From Candidatus Saccharibacteria bacterium UBA6209 (GTDB lineage: Bacteria > Patescibacteriota > Saccharimonadia > Saccharimonadales > Saccharimonadaceae), in the NCBI GenBank assembly GCA_905370345.1, contig CAJPKE010000001.1:1-62196 (forward strand): a stretch of DNA of 62,196 bases. The letters run 5' to 3'. Both the position numbers and the translations under genes were made by a program. The notes beneath the pieces were generated by a model. The model had not been told where the DNA came from, did not search any database, and saw only the letters and a list, made by a program, of their open reading frames with translations. This document shows positions 50,367-59,674 of this stretch, one piece after another. Numbering within the stretch: position 1 is the first letter of the stretch; each line of letters starts with the position of its first letter.

Positions 50367-51884
50367 ATGACGCGCGAAGAGTTATTATCAATCGCTGAAC
50401 AAAAATACGACGAAGTGCCAGTATTAGTTTTAGCGAGCGCAATCGATTACGCCACGGAAAAGCACGCTGGACAAAAGCGCAAAAGTGGCGAACCCTACAT
50501 TAATCACCCATTGGCAGTGGCGGGAATTCTGATTGAATGGGGTATGGATATTGATACAGTCGTAGCGGGAGTTCTGCACGACACCGTTGAAGATACCGAC
50601 GCAACTTTGGACGATTTGGAGAGTTTGTTTGGACGCGACGTGGCGTTTCTGGTGGATGGCGTAACTAAAGTTTCACAAGCTCGCGCTGGGATGCGAAATT
50701 TGGATAGTTATTTGCCACACACGAAGGACAATTTGACCAAGTTAATGATTGCTGTGGGCGAAGATGTGCGCGTGATAATTATCAAGCTAGCCGACCGCCT
50801 GCACAATATGCGAACCTTGCAATTTATGACTCCAGAAAAGCAGAAAAAAATCGCCAGAGAGACGATTGAAGTTTTTGCGCCGCTGGCTGACCGCTTAAAT
50901 ATGGGACGAGTTCGTGTTCAATTGGAAGAGCTGAGCTTTAGATATTTGATGCCGAAAGCTTTTCAAGAAACCAAAAATTTGATGGACAGTCGACTGAAAA
51001 AATCGCAACGAAAATTGGATCACGTTCGCCGCGAAGTTGAAGCGCGACTGAAGGCGGAAAAGCTAGTTTTCCAGATGGACGGACGCGTTAAGAGTGTTTA
51101 TAGTCTGTTTAAGAAATTAGACAAAGTTGGCGATATTGATAAGATTTACGATTTGATTGCCCTGAGGATAATTGTCGACGATTTATCGACTGGATATTTG
51201 GTTCTGGGAATTCTACACGATATGTATCAGCCGATGTATGAAAGAATAAAAGATTATGTTGCCAATCCAAAACCAAATGGCTATCAAAGCTTGCACACAA
51301 CCGTGCAAACTCCGAGCGGGCAAATTGTTGAATTCCAGATTCGCACCAAAGAAATGCACGAATATGCCGAGCGTGGTTTGGCTGCCAGCTTCCATTATAA
51401 TGAGCAAAAATTGACCGACGCCTATAAAAAAGGAAGAATCGGAACTATGCCAGCCGATTTGTCGTGGATTCGCGAACTTCAAGAAGCCGCCGCTTTAATT
51501 AGCGAAGGAAAGCGATTCGACTCCAACAAATTCCGAATGAAGCTGTTTTCTGACAGGATTTTCGTATATTCACCAAAGGGCGACATTTATGATTTGCCTC
51601 GCGGAGCGTTTCCCCTGGATTATGCCTATCGAATTCACTCCGATATCGCGGCACGCGCAAGTGGATTTAAGATCAATGGCGTAATGAAGCCGTTCAATTA
51701 CAAATTGAGACACGGCGATACAATTGAAGTCTTAACAAGCAAATCCGCTCGTCCAAAACCAGATTGGCGGGACGTCATAATTACACCACACGCCAAAGAT
51801 AAATTGCGCTTGCAATTGTCCCGCTCAAACGGCATCTTACAACAATTAACTGGCGGCGTTTCCTCGTTCTTCCGACACAAGTAA
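50367..51884 (+). CDS. RelA/SpoT family (p)ppGpp synthetase/hydrolase, short form
   Basis: 505 residues: HD hydrolase domain with H47 and HD at 71-72 (HDTVEDTD), synthetase domain (about 215-345, RIIVDD, KPNGYQSLHTTV), and a TGS domain (about 385-455, VYSPKGDIYDLPRGAFPLDYAY). The zinc-finger and ACT domains of full-length Rel (about 730 residues) are absent, so amino-acid sensing through ACT is lost. HD residues look intact, so hydrolysis is probably kept. Leaderless start. Confidence 0.93.
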   Translation: MTREELLSIAEQKYDEVPVLVLASAIDYATEKHAGQKRKSGEPYINHPLAVAGILIEWGMDIDTVVAGVLHDTVEDTDATLDDLESLFGRDVAFLVDGVTKVSQARAGMRNLDSYLPHTKDNLTKLMIAVGEDVRVIIIKLADRLHNMRTLQFMTPEKQKKIARETIEVFAPLADRLNMGRVRVQLEELSFRYLMPKAFQETKNLMDSRLKKSQRKLDHVRREVEARLKAEKLVFQMDGRVKSVYSLFKKLDKVGDIDKIYDLIALRIIVDDLSTGYLVLGILHDMYQPMYERIKDYVANPKPNGYQSLHTTVQTPSGQIVEFQIRTKEMHEYAERGLAASFHYNEQKLTDAYKKGRIGTMPADLSWIRELQEAAALISEGKRFDSNKFRMKLFSDRIFVYSPKGDIYDLPRGAFPLDYAYRIHSDIAARASGFKINGVMKPFNYKLRHGDTIEVLTSKSARPKPDWRDVIITPHAKDKLRLQLSRSNGILQQLTGGVSSFFRHK

Positions 51885-51926
51885 CGCTCGCCAGTCTCCC
51901 AGTTTTAATCAATAATCAAACGCGAT

Positions 51927-52457
51927 TTATTTTTCGTTCCAACGAGTAATTGACTCGCGGATAATTTGCTTTGCCCTTTCTACGTCGCCGAATCCCTTGA
52001 CTACTGTTGAACCAGGCTTCTTCAAATCCTTGTAGTGATTGAAATGGTGTTCAATTTGCTTCAACAATTGTGAAGGTAGATCTTCTAGTGAGTTGATTGC
52101 GTTGCCAGTGTTTCGGTCGTCGGCTGGCACGACGATAACCTTGTCGTCGACTTCATTATCGTCAACGAACTCCAGCACGCCGATAACTTTTGCTTCCATA
52201 AAAATACCGGTCGTCAACGGTTCGTCGGTGATAATTAGCGCATCCAATTCGTCGCCATCTTCATCCAAAGTTTGTGGAATGAAACCGTAGTTTGTTGGCT
52301 TTGCAAAAATAGCTGGCTCAACACGGTCCAACTGCATCACCGCAAGCTCACGATTCCACTCAATTTTATGACTTGATCCCTGTGGAATCTCAACAACTAC
52401 ATTTACGATACCGTTTTCAACATCACCAGGTGTTAAAATTTGATTAAAATCTGCCAT
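51927..52457 (-). CDS. ppa: Inorganic pyrophosphatase
   Basis: 176 residues, family I soluble PPase. NYGFIPQTLDEDGDELDALIIT carries the Asp metal ligands of the DxDPxD-type motif (here DEDGDELD), followed by VIVVPADDRN. It removes pyrophosphate made in polymer synthesis. Last gene of FKBP-trxB-ppa, three bases from trxB. Confidence 0.94.
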   Translation of the reverse strand: MADFNQILTPGDVENGIVNVVVEIPQGSSHKIEWNRELAVMQLDRVEPAIFAKPTNYGFIPQTLDEDGDELDALIITDEPLTTGIFMEAKVIGVLEFVDDNEVDDKVIVVPADDRNTGNAINSLEDLPSQLLKQIEHHFNHYKDLKKPGSTVVKGFGDVERAKQIIRESITRWNEK

Positions 52458-52460
52458 TTT

Positions 52461-53393
52461 TTACTCCTCTCTGGCCTTTTCTTGTAAATATTCACGAATC
52501 TGCAGCGCTGCCACCGCACCTTCACCAACCGCCGAAGCGATTTGCATAGTTGCCCCCGAGCGTACATCGCCAGAAGCAAAAACGCCAGGAATATTAGTGT
52601 GCAAATGTTCGTCAGTAATGATGTGTCCGCCCAAATCCAACTCAACATCCGAGTTTATCAGGAATTGCGTGTTCGGAATTAGCCCAATAAACACAAACAA
52701 TCCGTCAGCGGTAAATTCTTTCTGCTCGCCGTTTTGGGTCGACTTAACGCCGTAAAACTTATCGTCCTTGACAATAATTTCATCAGTCGTTGCACCGATA
52801 TGAACGGTAATTTTTCCATCATCGACATACTTCTGCAAATCTTTTTGCAAGATGTCACTGGCGCGCAACTTACTGCGAACTAGCAGATCAATGTGGCTAG
52901 CGTATCGCGTCAAAAATATCGCCTCTTGCACCGCTGAGTTTCCGCCACCGACAACGATTAGATTTTTATCACGATAAAACGCGCCGTCGCAAGTCGCACA
53001 GTAATGCACGCCTCGACCATATAATTCATCTTCGCCCGGAACGCCTAATTTGCGGTGATTCGAGCCAGTCGCTAGCAAAACCGACTTCGCGCGGACAGAT
53101 TGACCGTCAATCGTCAATTCCAACTCGCCATCAACTTGCTTCAATTCCGTCACGTCGCCATACTCAATCTTCGCACCAAATCGCTCCGCCTGCTGTTGCA
53201 ATTCAGATGCCAATTTCATTCCCGTAACGCCCTCGGCAAATCCAGGATAATTGTCAATTTGATCAGTAATCGCCGCCATTCCGCCGACCACGCCACGCTC
53301 ATATAGCGTCGTGTCGACATCTTCGCGCGACAAGTAAATTGCCGCCGTTAACGCGCTTGGACCAGCGCCAACAATAATAACATCTTTAGACAT
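52461..53393 (-). CDS. trxB: Thioredoxin reductase
   Basis: 310 residues. FAD loop GAGPSALTAA (9-18), active-site CATC with C132 and C135, and NADPH loop VGGGNSAVQEA. It uses NADPH to keep thioredoxin reduced. No thioredoxin gene lies in the window. Overlaps the FKBP gene by 8 nt. Confidence 0.94.
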   Translation of the reverse strand: MSKDVIIVGAGPSALTAAIYLSREDVDTTLYERGVVGGMAAITDQIDNYPGFAEGVTGMKLASELQQQAERFGAKIEYGDVTELKQVDGELELTIDGQSVRAKSVLLATGSNHRKLGVPGEDELYGRGVHYCATCDGAFYRDKNLIVVGGGNSAVQEAIFLTRYASHIDLLVRSKLRASDILQKDLQKYVDDGKITVHIGATTDEIIVKDDKFYGVKSTQNGEQKEFTADGLFVFIGLIPNTQFLINSDVELDLGGHIITDEHLHTNIPGVFASGDVRSGATMQIASAVGEGAVAALQIREYLQEKAREE

Positions 53394-54063
53394 TGAAACC
53401 TCGCGATCGATAATATTGCTTCATCACTTCTGGCATTTCTGGCTCTGGAATATCAGCCGGCTTTTCAACAGCCATCACCACAAACTTAAGCGGAGAATTT
53501 GCAGGAATTTTATCGCCCTGAGCTTTGTCGCCATAAGCCTTGTCGGCCGGGATTGTTAATTCACGCACGCCGCCAATTTTCATACCAATCAAGCCCTCTT
53601 TCCAGCCCTGAATGACTGCAGTATTTGCCGGACCATCCATATTGAGCGGAGCTTTCAACTTGCCGTCAGCGATTGATTGATCGAAAATCTCACCCTTAGC
53701 GTTCCAGCCAATATAGTAAACTGCCAGCTTGGTGTCATCCTTAACCTCGGCACCTTCGCCCTCAACCAAATCTTCCTTAACAAGCTCTTTCACGTCACCA
53801 GCTTCAAACGCACCAACTCGTGAGCTAAACTCAGAAAACTTACCGTAATATTTTTGACTCAATTCATTAGCCTGAGCCTCAACTTTCTTTTTTCGTTCGT
53901 CAGTAGCCTTGGTGTATTCGTCCTGAGCTTTCTTAAACGCGGCTTGGTCTTTGGCTTCATTTCCAGGCGCTACCATCATAGCGACAAATCCGCCAACGGT
54001 CCCCAAAAACATCATGCCGGCAATAACCCAAATACCTATTCTCTGGCCTTTTGTAGTTGCCAT
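53386..54063 (-). CDS. Membrane-anchored FKBP-type peptidyl-prolyl isomerase
   Basis: 225 residues. N-terminal anchor helix (about 11-30), a charged helical spacer (35-80), and an FKBP domain (about 105-200: KLAVYYIGWNAKGEIFDQS, VIQGWKEGLIGMKIGGVRELTIPADKAYGD). It faces outside and should speed proline isomerisation of surface proteins. It is co-transcribed with trxB and ppa. Confidence 0.9.
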   Translation of the reverse strand: MATTKGQRIGIWVIAGMMFLGTVGGFVAMMVAPGNEAKDQAAFKKAQDEYTKATDERKKKVEAQANELSQKYYGKFSEFSSRVGAFEAGDVKELVKEDLVEGEGAEVKDDTKLAVYYIGWNAKGEIFDQSIADGKLKAPLNMDGPANTAVIQGWKEGLIGMKIGGVRELTIPADKAYGDKAQGDKIPANSPLKFVVMAVEKPADIPEPEMPEVMKQYYRSRGFNV

Positions 54064-54121
54064 ATTCCTCCTTTATTTACCTTTCAATTATAGCAATTTT
54101 TATCAAGCGCAACAAATCACA

Positions 54122-56638
54122 TTAAACCTGAGCGGCGTCGAATTCTTCCGCAGCCATCGCAGCAATCTCCTCAATAATCGGCGCAATGTCTTTATCTTCC
54201 AGCGTCCGCTCGGCGCTCGTAAATTTTACATTCAAAGTTACAGTTTTTGTCGAATCGTCATTTTTTGGCTGATATATCGCAATTGGCGTTATGCTAATTT
54301 GTAACTCACTGTGTTTTTTCGCAACTTCTTCAGCGCAAGCATAAACCTTCGCATAATCAACATTCGAATCCATTTTCAATGAAATGTCTCTGGCAGTCGA
54401 CGGGAATCGACTTAACGGCTGGTAATTATAGCCCTGATTTTTACTCAGATTTTTCTGCAATTTTTCAATATCAATAGAAAACGCTGCCGTGTAATCTGGC
54501 AATTTGAAGTTGCGTCGGGCAGACTGAACCAGCTCGCCAACAATCCCTAAATTGTCACTGTTCTTCGCCACAATCCAAGCGCTGCGTTTTGCATCAAATG
54601 GCGCTGGAACGTCGCTGTCAGATTCCGCAATCTTCACAAAATCAACCTCAATACTCAAATCTTTCATCAGCCTTTCAGCAATTTTCCTCACCTTGTAAAA
54701 TGGCGCACCAACTTGGGGTTTTTTATTCGCATAAACTCCGTCAATGAAAGTCTTTTCAATCGGCAAATTCTCATCGTTAAACCCTAATTTCTTATCGTGA
54801 ATTTTGCCAATTTCAAACAGCATAAATTCGTCATGCCCAGATTTTATATTGGCATGAACTTTATCCAGCAAACTCGGCAAAATGCTAATTCGGTAATATT
54901 GCAAGTCTGGACTAAGCGCATTACTCAAGCGATACGCATTGCCAGGATCTTGCTCGGAATTTTTCAAAACGCGCTCATGAATAAAACTGTACGTCAAAAC
55001 TTCGTTCGCTCCAGACCTAGACAAACTTTGGCGAATCTTCTGCTTCAATTTGCGACGTTCATTCTTTGGCGCAGGCTTGATGCTTCGCTCTGGCAAATGA
55101 CGCGGCAATCTATCAAAGCCATATAATCGCCCAACTTCCTCAACAATATCCTCAGGAAGCTCAATATCTGTTCGCCAAAATGGCACTTGAATACAGATAT
55201 AGTCAGATTCTTTTTCCATACTGTGACTGCGAATCTCGACACTATTAAGCAGCTCGCAAATGTCGTCATCTGATAAATCCGAGCCTAATCTCTCATTTAT
55301 AAACTTACTATCGATATCAATATTCGCTGGCGTATATTTTCCATCGAAATAATCATCCATATGTCCGTCGAATTGCTTCAAATCAAAAACTTCGCTCGCC
55401 TGCACTCCACCAACCATATTCATCAATTGCTTTAATACGGCAGCATTTTGCAGAGGCGATTGCCCCTTGTTAAACCTAGTCAGAGCGTCGGTAAAAATTC
55501 CGTGGCGCATAGCCGTACGACGTAGCGCGTACATATCAAAATTGGCACATTCAAGGACAATATTCTTCGTTTCAGCCGAAACTTCCGTATCAACGCCGCC
55601 CATAATTCCAGCTAACCCAATCACACCTTCGCCATCAGCAATGACAATATCGTCAGCCGTCAATTCATATTCCTTACCATTAAGCAAACCGACTTTTTCG
55701 CCATCGTGCGCCATTCGCACGCCAAGTTTATGTCCACGCAACTTGTCGTAATCATAGGCGTGAGTCGGCTGCGCAGTCATAAACATCACGTAGTTTGTCG
55801 CGTCAACGATATTATTGATAGGCTTGCCGCCCATTGCGACTAATTGACATTGCAGCCACAACGGGCTTGAATGAACGGAAACATCACGAATTGCCACGGC
55901 CATAAAACGCTGTGCTAGTTCTGGTGCGTCATTCTCTACTGTCAGCTCCAAATCATTAGCGCCAGCAAACTGCTGATCCTGTCCATACCAATCAGGGCTG
56001 GTAAATCGTTGATGAAAAATCCCAGCAATTTCACGCGCCACGCCAAGTTGCCCGAAACAATCCGGCCTGTGTGTAAACATCTTATTCTCAATTTCCAGCA
56101 CGTAATCGTCCAGCTCAAAAACTTCAGCAAAACTTGCGCCAGCTTGAAGTGTAACGCCAGCCGGAATATCACGCTCATTGATCTCAATAATTCCCTCGTG
56201 ATCCGTACCAATCGCCAGCTCATCAGCCGCCGCCAGCATGCCCTGGCTTAGAATTCCACGCAGCGGTCGCGCATCCAGCACGAACGGCTCGGCGTCATCA
56301 AAACTTGCTGGGACGGTGCTTTTTGGTGGCAACCAAATTGCCCACATATCAGCATGAACATTCGGCGCACCGCAAACCACTTGCACTAGACCATTGTCAT
56401 CACGCGGCACATCTGCGACCACGCCGCCATCGTCAATTTTAGTCACACTCAAACGATCCGCATTCGGGTGCTTTTCACACTCAACAACCCGCACTATGCG
56501 CGCGCCACCATATTTGGCTTTCAGGTCAATCACTTCCTCGACACCACCAAGCTGCTGATTGACGCGCGACACCAACTCATCAACTGGCGGCAACTCAAAA
56601 TTAATCAATTGTTTTATAAGATTTAAGCTAACTTTCAT
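54122..56638 (-). CDS. pheT: Phenylalanyl-tRNA synthetase beta subunit
   Basis: 838 residues. tRNA-binding OB domain (about 40-165), B3/B4 editing region (about 215-385), B5 (about 415-485), catalytic-like core and a C-terminal FDX-ACB domain (about 740-835: PLSRFPSTARDISLKM). pheS is not adjacent, which is unusual since pheST is normally one operon. TATAAT (56653-56648) lies nine bases before the ATG. Confidence 0.95.
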   Translation of the reverse strand: MKVSLNLIKQLINFELPPVDELVSRVNQQLGGVEEVIDLKAKYGGARIVRVVECEKHPNADRLSVTKIDDGGVVADVPRDDNGLVQVVCGAPNVHADMWAIWLPPKSTVPASFDDAEPFVLDARPLRGILSQGMLAAADELAIGTDHEGIIEINERDIPAGVTLQAGASFAEVFELDDYVLEIENKMFTHRPDCFGQLGVAREIAGIFHQRFTSPDWYGQDQQFAGANDLELTVENDAPELAQRFMAVAIRDVSVHSSPLWLQCQLVAMGGKPINNIVDATNYVMFMTAQPTHAYDYDKLRGHKLGVRMAHDGEKVGLLNGKEYELTADDIVIADGEGVIGLAGIMGGVDTEVSAETKNIVLECANFDMYALRRTAMRHGIFTDALTRFNKGQSPLQNAAVLKQLMNMVGGVQASEVFDLKQFDGHMDDYFDGKYTPANIDIDSKFINERLGSDLSDDDICELLNSVEIRSHSMEKESDYICIQVPFWRTDIELPEDIVEEVGRLYGFDRLPRHLPERSIKPAPKNERRKLKQKIRQSLSRSGANEVLTYSFIHERVLKNSEQDPGNAYRLSNALSPDLQYYRISILPSLLDKVHANIKSGHDEFMLFEIGKIHDKKLGFNDENLPIEKTFIDGVYANKKPQVGAPFYKVRKIAERLMKDLSIEVDFVKIAESDSDVPAPFDAKRSAWIVAKNSDNLGIVGELVQSARRNFKLPDYTAAFSIDIEKLQKNLSKNQGYNYQPLSRFPSTARDISLKMDSNVDYAKVYACAEEVAKKHSELQISITPIAIYQPKNDDSTKTVTLNVKFTSAERTLEDKDIAPIIEEIAAMAAEEFDAAQV

Positions 56639-56649
56639 ACTGATGTAAT
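56614..56649. repeat. Direct repeat copy 1 (pheT 5' end)
   Basis: This 36-bp segment over the pheT start codon recurs at 57125-57160 with two mismatches. Confidence 0.8.
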
Positions 56650-56731
56650 TATATCATCTTACCGGCAAGTAATCGACCTTAGAAAACTACAAATTACCAA
56701 GGAAAAAATTGTTCTAGGATAAAATACAGCC

Positions 56732-56790
56732 GTCCTTGAACAGGCGGGAGATAATCCTCAAGGACGCCCCTCTCTTCAGACTTGGAGAGG
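56732..56790 (+). ncRNA. Possible small RNA of two hairpins
   Basis: CGTCCTTGA (56731-56739) and TCAAGGACG (56758-56766) are exact complements, as are CCTCTC (56769-56774) and GAGAGG (56785-56790). A TAAAAT box (56720-56725) ends six bases before the first stem. The -35 is weak. It could be a short RNA or just paired terminators in the gap between pheT and the next gene. Confidence 0.35.
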
Positions 56791-56817
56791 AATCATTCCC
56801 CGAATTATAATATAGCT

Positions 56818-57093
56818 ATGGACTACGATAGATATCTAGAATTGCAAACTCGCCTAGAATGGTTTTATGATTTTCATCCAGAGTTTTTTAATGATATTTC
56901 ACCCGAGCAGAAGAAACTACTGCAGGATAGGTTCCTATACGACGCACCCGACGAACACTATCCGGCGTCATTACGGGATTTTTATGATAAGAATATTGAC
57001 AATCAGCCAACACTTCAGAACGATATGCTCTTAGCAGTAGATGCTTTATATAAAGCGGCGGGAGCTGGAAGCTTGTTTGATTATGATAAATAA
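56818..57093 (+). CDS. Small hypothetical protein
   Basis: 91 residues, helical, aromatic-rich (RLEWFYDFHPEFFNDISPEQKKLL ... LFDYDK), no membrane segment. Not recognised. TATAAT (56806-56811) ends six bases before ATG 56818, fixing this start over an in-frame ATG at 56782. Located at the edge of a decayed region, so its conservation is uncertain. Confidence 0.6.
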   Translation: MDYDRYLELQTRLEWFYDFHPEFFNDISPEQKKLLQDRFLYDAPDEHYPASLRDFYDKNIDNQPTLQNDMLLAVDALYKAAGAGSLFDYDK

Positions 57094-57124
57094 AGCTTTT
57101 CTTCGTACGAACACGCCACCGAGC

Positions 57125-57160
57125 TTATAAGATTTAAGTTAACTTTCATACTGATGCAAT
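57125..57160. repeat. Direct repeat copy 2 (orphan pheT 5' end)
   Basis: 34 of 36 bases match the pheT start region, with no pheT coding continuing from it: a remnant of a duplication. Confidence 0.78.
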
Positions 57161-57166
57161 AAATTC

Positions 57167-57223
57167 ATGATTCACAACTTGCATTCAGCATATTCTTTAC
57201 CAGCAGACCACGATACACGTCAT
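57167..57223 (+). pseudogene. 5' fragment of an M16-like peptidase gene
   Basis: Reads MIHNLHSAYSLPADHDTRH, matching MIHKLYSAYDLPAGHDTCH at the start of the pseudogene at 57749. The match stops after about 19 codons and the sequence runs into the promoter of the next gene. Too short to be functional. Confidence 0.65.
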
Positions 57224-57268
57224 AAAACTGTCCATTTTTCACACTCAAAATAGTACAATTATAAAGAT

Positions 57269-57652
57269 ATGAAAAATAGCATCGGCATCACAATACCAGA
57301 TTTTATCACTCAAGCCTTTCCTTTACTTAATGAAGCAACATATGTTCGTGAATTTGCTTCTTTCATCACGCTATATCCAGATGCGGTCTATTATCTATTT
57401 CAAACAACAGCTGGCCAGTCGCTCATACTTGTAGCAATTGACTATCCCGACCCAATGGACGAGAGCCAACAGGTAAAGAAAATATCTGGCGGTTTTGAGT
57501 TTGAATTCACATATCTTATCAAGCCGTATGCCAATGACCAGCACCTTAGAATCTGTCCAAATGATGAGGTAGAAGAACTATTTTTCGTCTCGGACCCAAA
57601 TGGTCGTTGCCACTATTATCTGGCAGCAGTCAAACAAAAGCGGAGTTGGTAG
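57269..57652 (+). CDS. Small hypothetical protein
   Basis: 127 residues, mixed alpha/beta, no signal peptide. AVYYLFQTTAGQSLILVAIDYPDP and a PNDEVEELFFVSDPNGRCHYYLAAVK end suggest a small globular domain. Not recognised. A TATAAA-like box (57260-57265) is close upstream; no Shine-Dalgarno. The neighbours are gene fragments, so it may belong to a variable or acquired segment. Confidence 0.6.
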   Translation: MKNSIGITIPDFITQAFPLLNEATYVREFASFITLYPDAVYYLFQTTAGQSLILVAIDYPDPMDESQQVKKISGGFEFEFTYLIKPYANDQHLRICPNDEVEELFFVSDPNGRCHYYLAAVKQKRSW

Positions 57653-57748
57653 GTTTATGTTGACTGAGCGCTTCTAAGTTCGAGAAGACCCCGTCCTGGT
57701 AGCATAAAGCTGCCTGGGTAGGGTGTGCTACCTTGCTATAATAAACCT

Positions 57749-58392
57749 ATGATTCATAAGCTATACTCTGCCTACGATTTGCCAGCAGGCCACGACACGT
57801 GCCACTTGTTTGAGCATCTGATTATTAGGCGATTCTTAAAGGAAACGGAAAAAGTTGGCGGCAACCGAGCTTTTACTGGAGAGTTAGATGGCACGACTAG
57901 CGAATCAAGCGTATTTTTTACGTCTGCACTATTCACAAGCGAGTCTAATACATTATTTGAACAAACCATCAACGATATTACGCCTTTTGAGGCGTCTCTT
58001 ATTTAACAGTCCATCTCACACATAGAAGCCGAGATGCAATCCAACATTGATATAGCAGACATGACGCTATTACAAGAACAGCTCGCTCTTTGTCAAAAAT
58101 ATTTTATCGATAGTCAAAAAACCACTCCCAGCAATTCACACCCAAAATCTAAGATTTCTCCTCTTAAAATCAGCCATACTTACAAAGCTTTAACATATCC
58201 TCGCACGCAACCGACCTAAGAAACCTTGCCGAAGCTTTCGCGTCTGATCCATTTTATATTTCAGTTCCCATATATTTTTATCAACAAACCGCTACGCCAC
58301 TAGCCAGAAATGACCTAGCGAAAACTATAAACGTCGCAAATATGAACGCAATCCTAAAACAAGTAAAGGCGACGATAGTCCTGGATTATTAG
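57749..58392 (+). pseudogene. Degraded M16-like zinc peptidase
   Basis: The start has an intact leaderless promoter (TATAAT 57737-57742, six bases to ATG). The first 86 codons keep the inverted zinc motif HLFEH (residues 19-23) and GGNRAFTGELDGTTSE, typical of M16/insulinase-type domains. A TAA at 58004-58006 interrupts the frame, which then continues (QSISHIEAEMQSNIDIADM) to another TAA at 58217-58219. A shifted frame goes on with DLRNLAEAFASDPFYISVP and ends INVANMNAILKQVKATIVLDY, a typical M16 domain end, at 58392. At least one nonsense and one frameshift change are therefore present. Confidence 0.72.
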
Positions 58393-58459
58393 CCCTAGCC
58401 GATTTTCTAGCAGAGAAAAGATTCTGAAGAGGAAATATTAACGCCGCCAATATGCAAGC

Positions 58460-58801
58460 TTACTGACAAACCTTAAACTCAATACCAATCACGCCATAAA
58501 TCTTTTGGTCTTCAATAGAATAAAATTCAGAAATTTGATTTTCTAACCATTCGACATTATCACCGCCGAACTTTCGCGGATTATTGTGAGAAAATAAGTC
58601 ACGAAATGTCGCGTATCTCAGCAAACCAACAACCTCAGCGGTAACGGTTTGCTCGGAATTATCTCTATTTGTAAAAATAATCCAATCCCCGATCTGGATT
58701 TTCTGTCGTTTGGTATCATATAGTCGCGACTCGATAGTCTTATTGCCAGAAATAATAGCATTAAACGGCTCAGTCGCCAATTTTAATTGGTGTGTGGTCA
58801 T
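58460..58801 (-). CDS. ASCH domain protein
   Basis: 113 residues from ATG 58801. The family pattern is clear: LKLATEPFNAIISGNKTIESRL, KIQIGDWIIFTNR, and TVTAEVVGLLRYATFRDLF. ASCH domains are PUA-like and bind RNA or modified nucleosides; some are amidohydrolases for N4-acetylcytidine. The start at 58855 in the same frame is less likely because GAAAGG lies properly before 58801. A decayed second copy lies at 59556-59672. Confidence 0.82.
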   Translation of the reverse strand: MTTHQLKLATEPFNAIISGNKTIESRLYDTKRQKIQIGDWIIFTNRDNSEQTVTAEVVGLLRYATFRDLFSHNNPRKFGGDNVEWLENQISEFYSIEDQKIYGVIGIEFKVCQ

Positions 58802-58886
58802 AAAATTATTTGCCTTTCTTGCTATAATTAAACCATAATATAAACAAGTATTCAAATATCTACACTTCCATAAGAAAGGCTATCAA

Positions 58887-59453
58887 ATGACCAAGAAACT
58901 ACTAGAAATCGAACGCAAGCGCCAGCTAACGGGCAATATTGAAGAACTAATCGAGCAGCTGCAAAACATCGGTTTTGAGCTAAAGAGTAATCTACGCGAA
59001 ATTGATACGTATTATTCTCGTCCTGATGTCGATTTTATGCAGACGGTTGAATGCTTGCGGATTCGCCAGCGTGATAGTTTTGCTGAGGTAACATATAAGC
59101 CAGCAACGACTACTGCAACACATACGGAGAATGATGTAATCATTAAGCCCGAGACAAACCTGCCAATTCAGCCCGAAGATGCGGCAACCGCCAAGCAGCT
59201 ACTGGCAAACCTCGGTATGATGCAACTGGTTGAGGTCAACAAATACCGTCGCTCGTTTCAGTCCTCTGATTTTCCGCAGGCAACGGTAGCTATTGATGAA
59301 ATTAAAGATGCTGGAACTTTCGTGGAAGTTGAGGTTTTGTCAGATGATGAGGCTAGTGCACTTATAATGATTAGTGAAATTGAAACCAAACTCAGTCTGG
59401 ATTCAATGGAAATTGTGACGCGACCTTATCGGGATATTTGTATGGGACTTTAA
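58887..59453 (+). CDS. CYTH domain protein (class IV adenylate cyclase/triphosphatase-like)
   Basis: 188 residues. ExExK motif E7-I-E9-R-K11, DTYYSRPD, CLRIRQRD, EVTYKPAT, EVNKYRRSF, VAIDEI and FVEVEVL give the alternating charged strands of a triphosphate tunnel. CYTH enzymes hydrolyse thiamine triphosphate or inorganic triphosphate, or act as CyaB cyclases. AAAGG precedes the ATG. Confidence 0.85.
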   Translation: MTKKLLEIERKRQLTGNIEELIEQLQNIGFELKSNLREIDTYYSRPDVDFMQTVECLRIRQRDSFAEVTYKPATTTATHTENDVIIKPETNLPIQPEDAATAKQLLANLGMMQLVEVNKYRRSFQSSDFPQATVAIDEIKDAGTFVEVEVLSDDEASALIMISEIETKLSLDSMEIVTRPYRDICMGL

Positions 59454-59555
59454 TTGCAAGCTCACTACAAACCGCACACCCCGCCCGCAATGTGCGTGTC
59501 AAAGATGCGCCAAGCGTGAGCACGGCGGCCTCCGTCATAGAACGGAGTCCGATAG

Positions 59556-59672
59556 GACGGTCATTTCAACCACTCTTACAGTGACTGTCTGACTGGTGTT
59601 TTCTCGATTCGTAAAAGTGACTTCGTCTCCGAGTTGGATTTTTTGGCACTTTTCATTGTTCACAGTATGCCA
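59556..59672 (-). pseudogene. ASCH gene fragment
   Basis: Minus-strand reading CQKIQLGDEVTFTNREN ... SQTVTVRVVEM aligns with RQKIQIGDWIIFTNRDN ... EQTVTAEVV of the ASCH gene at 58460, with VNNEK replacing YDTKR upstream. Neither end of a gene is present. Confidence 0.65.
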
Positions 59673-59674
59673 CA

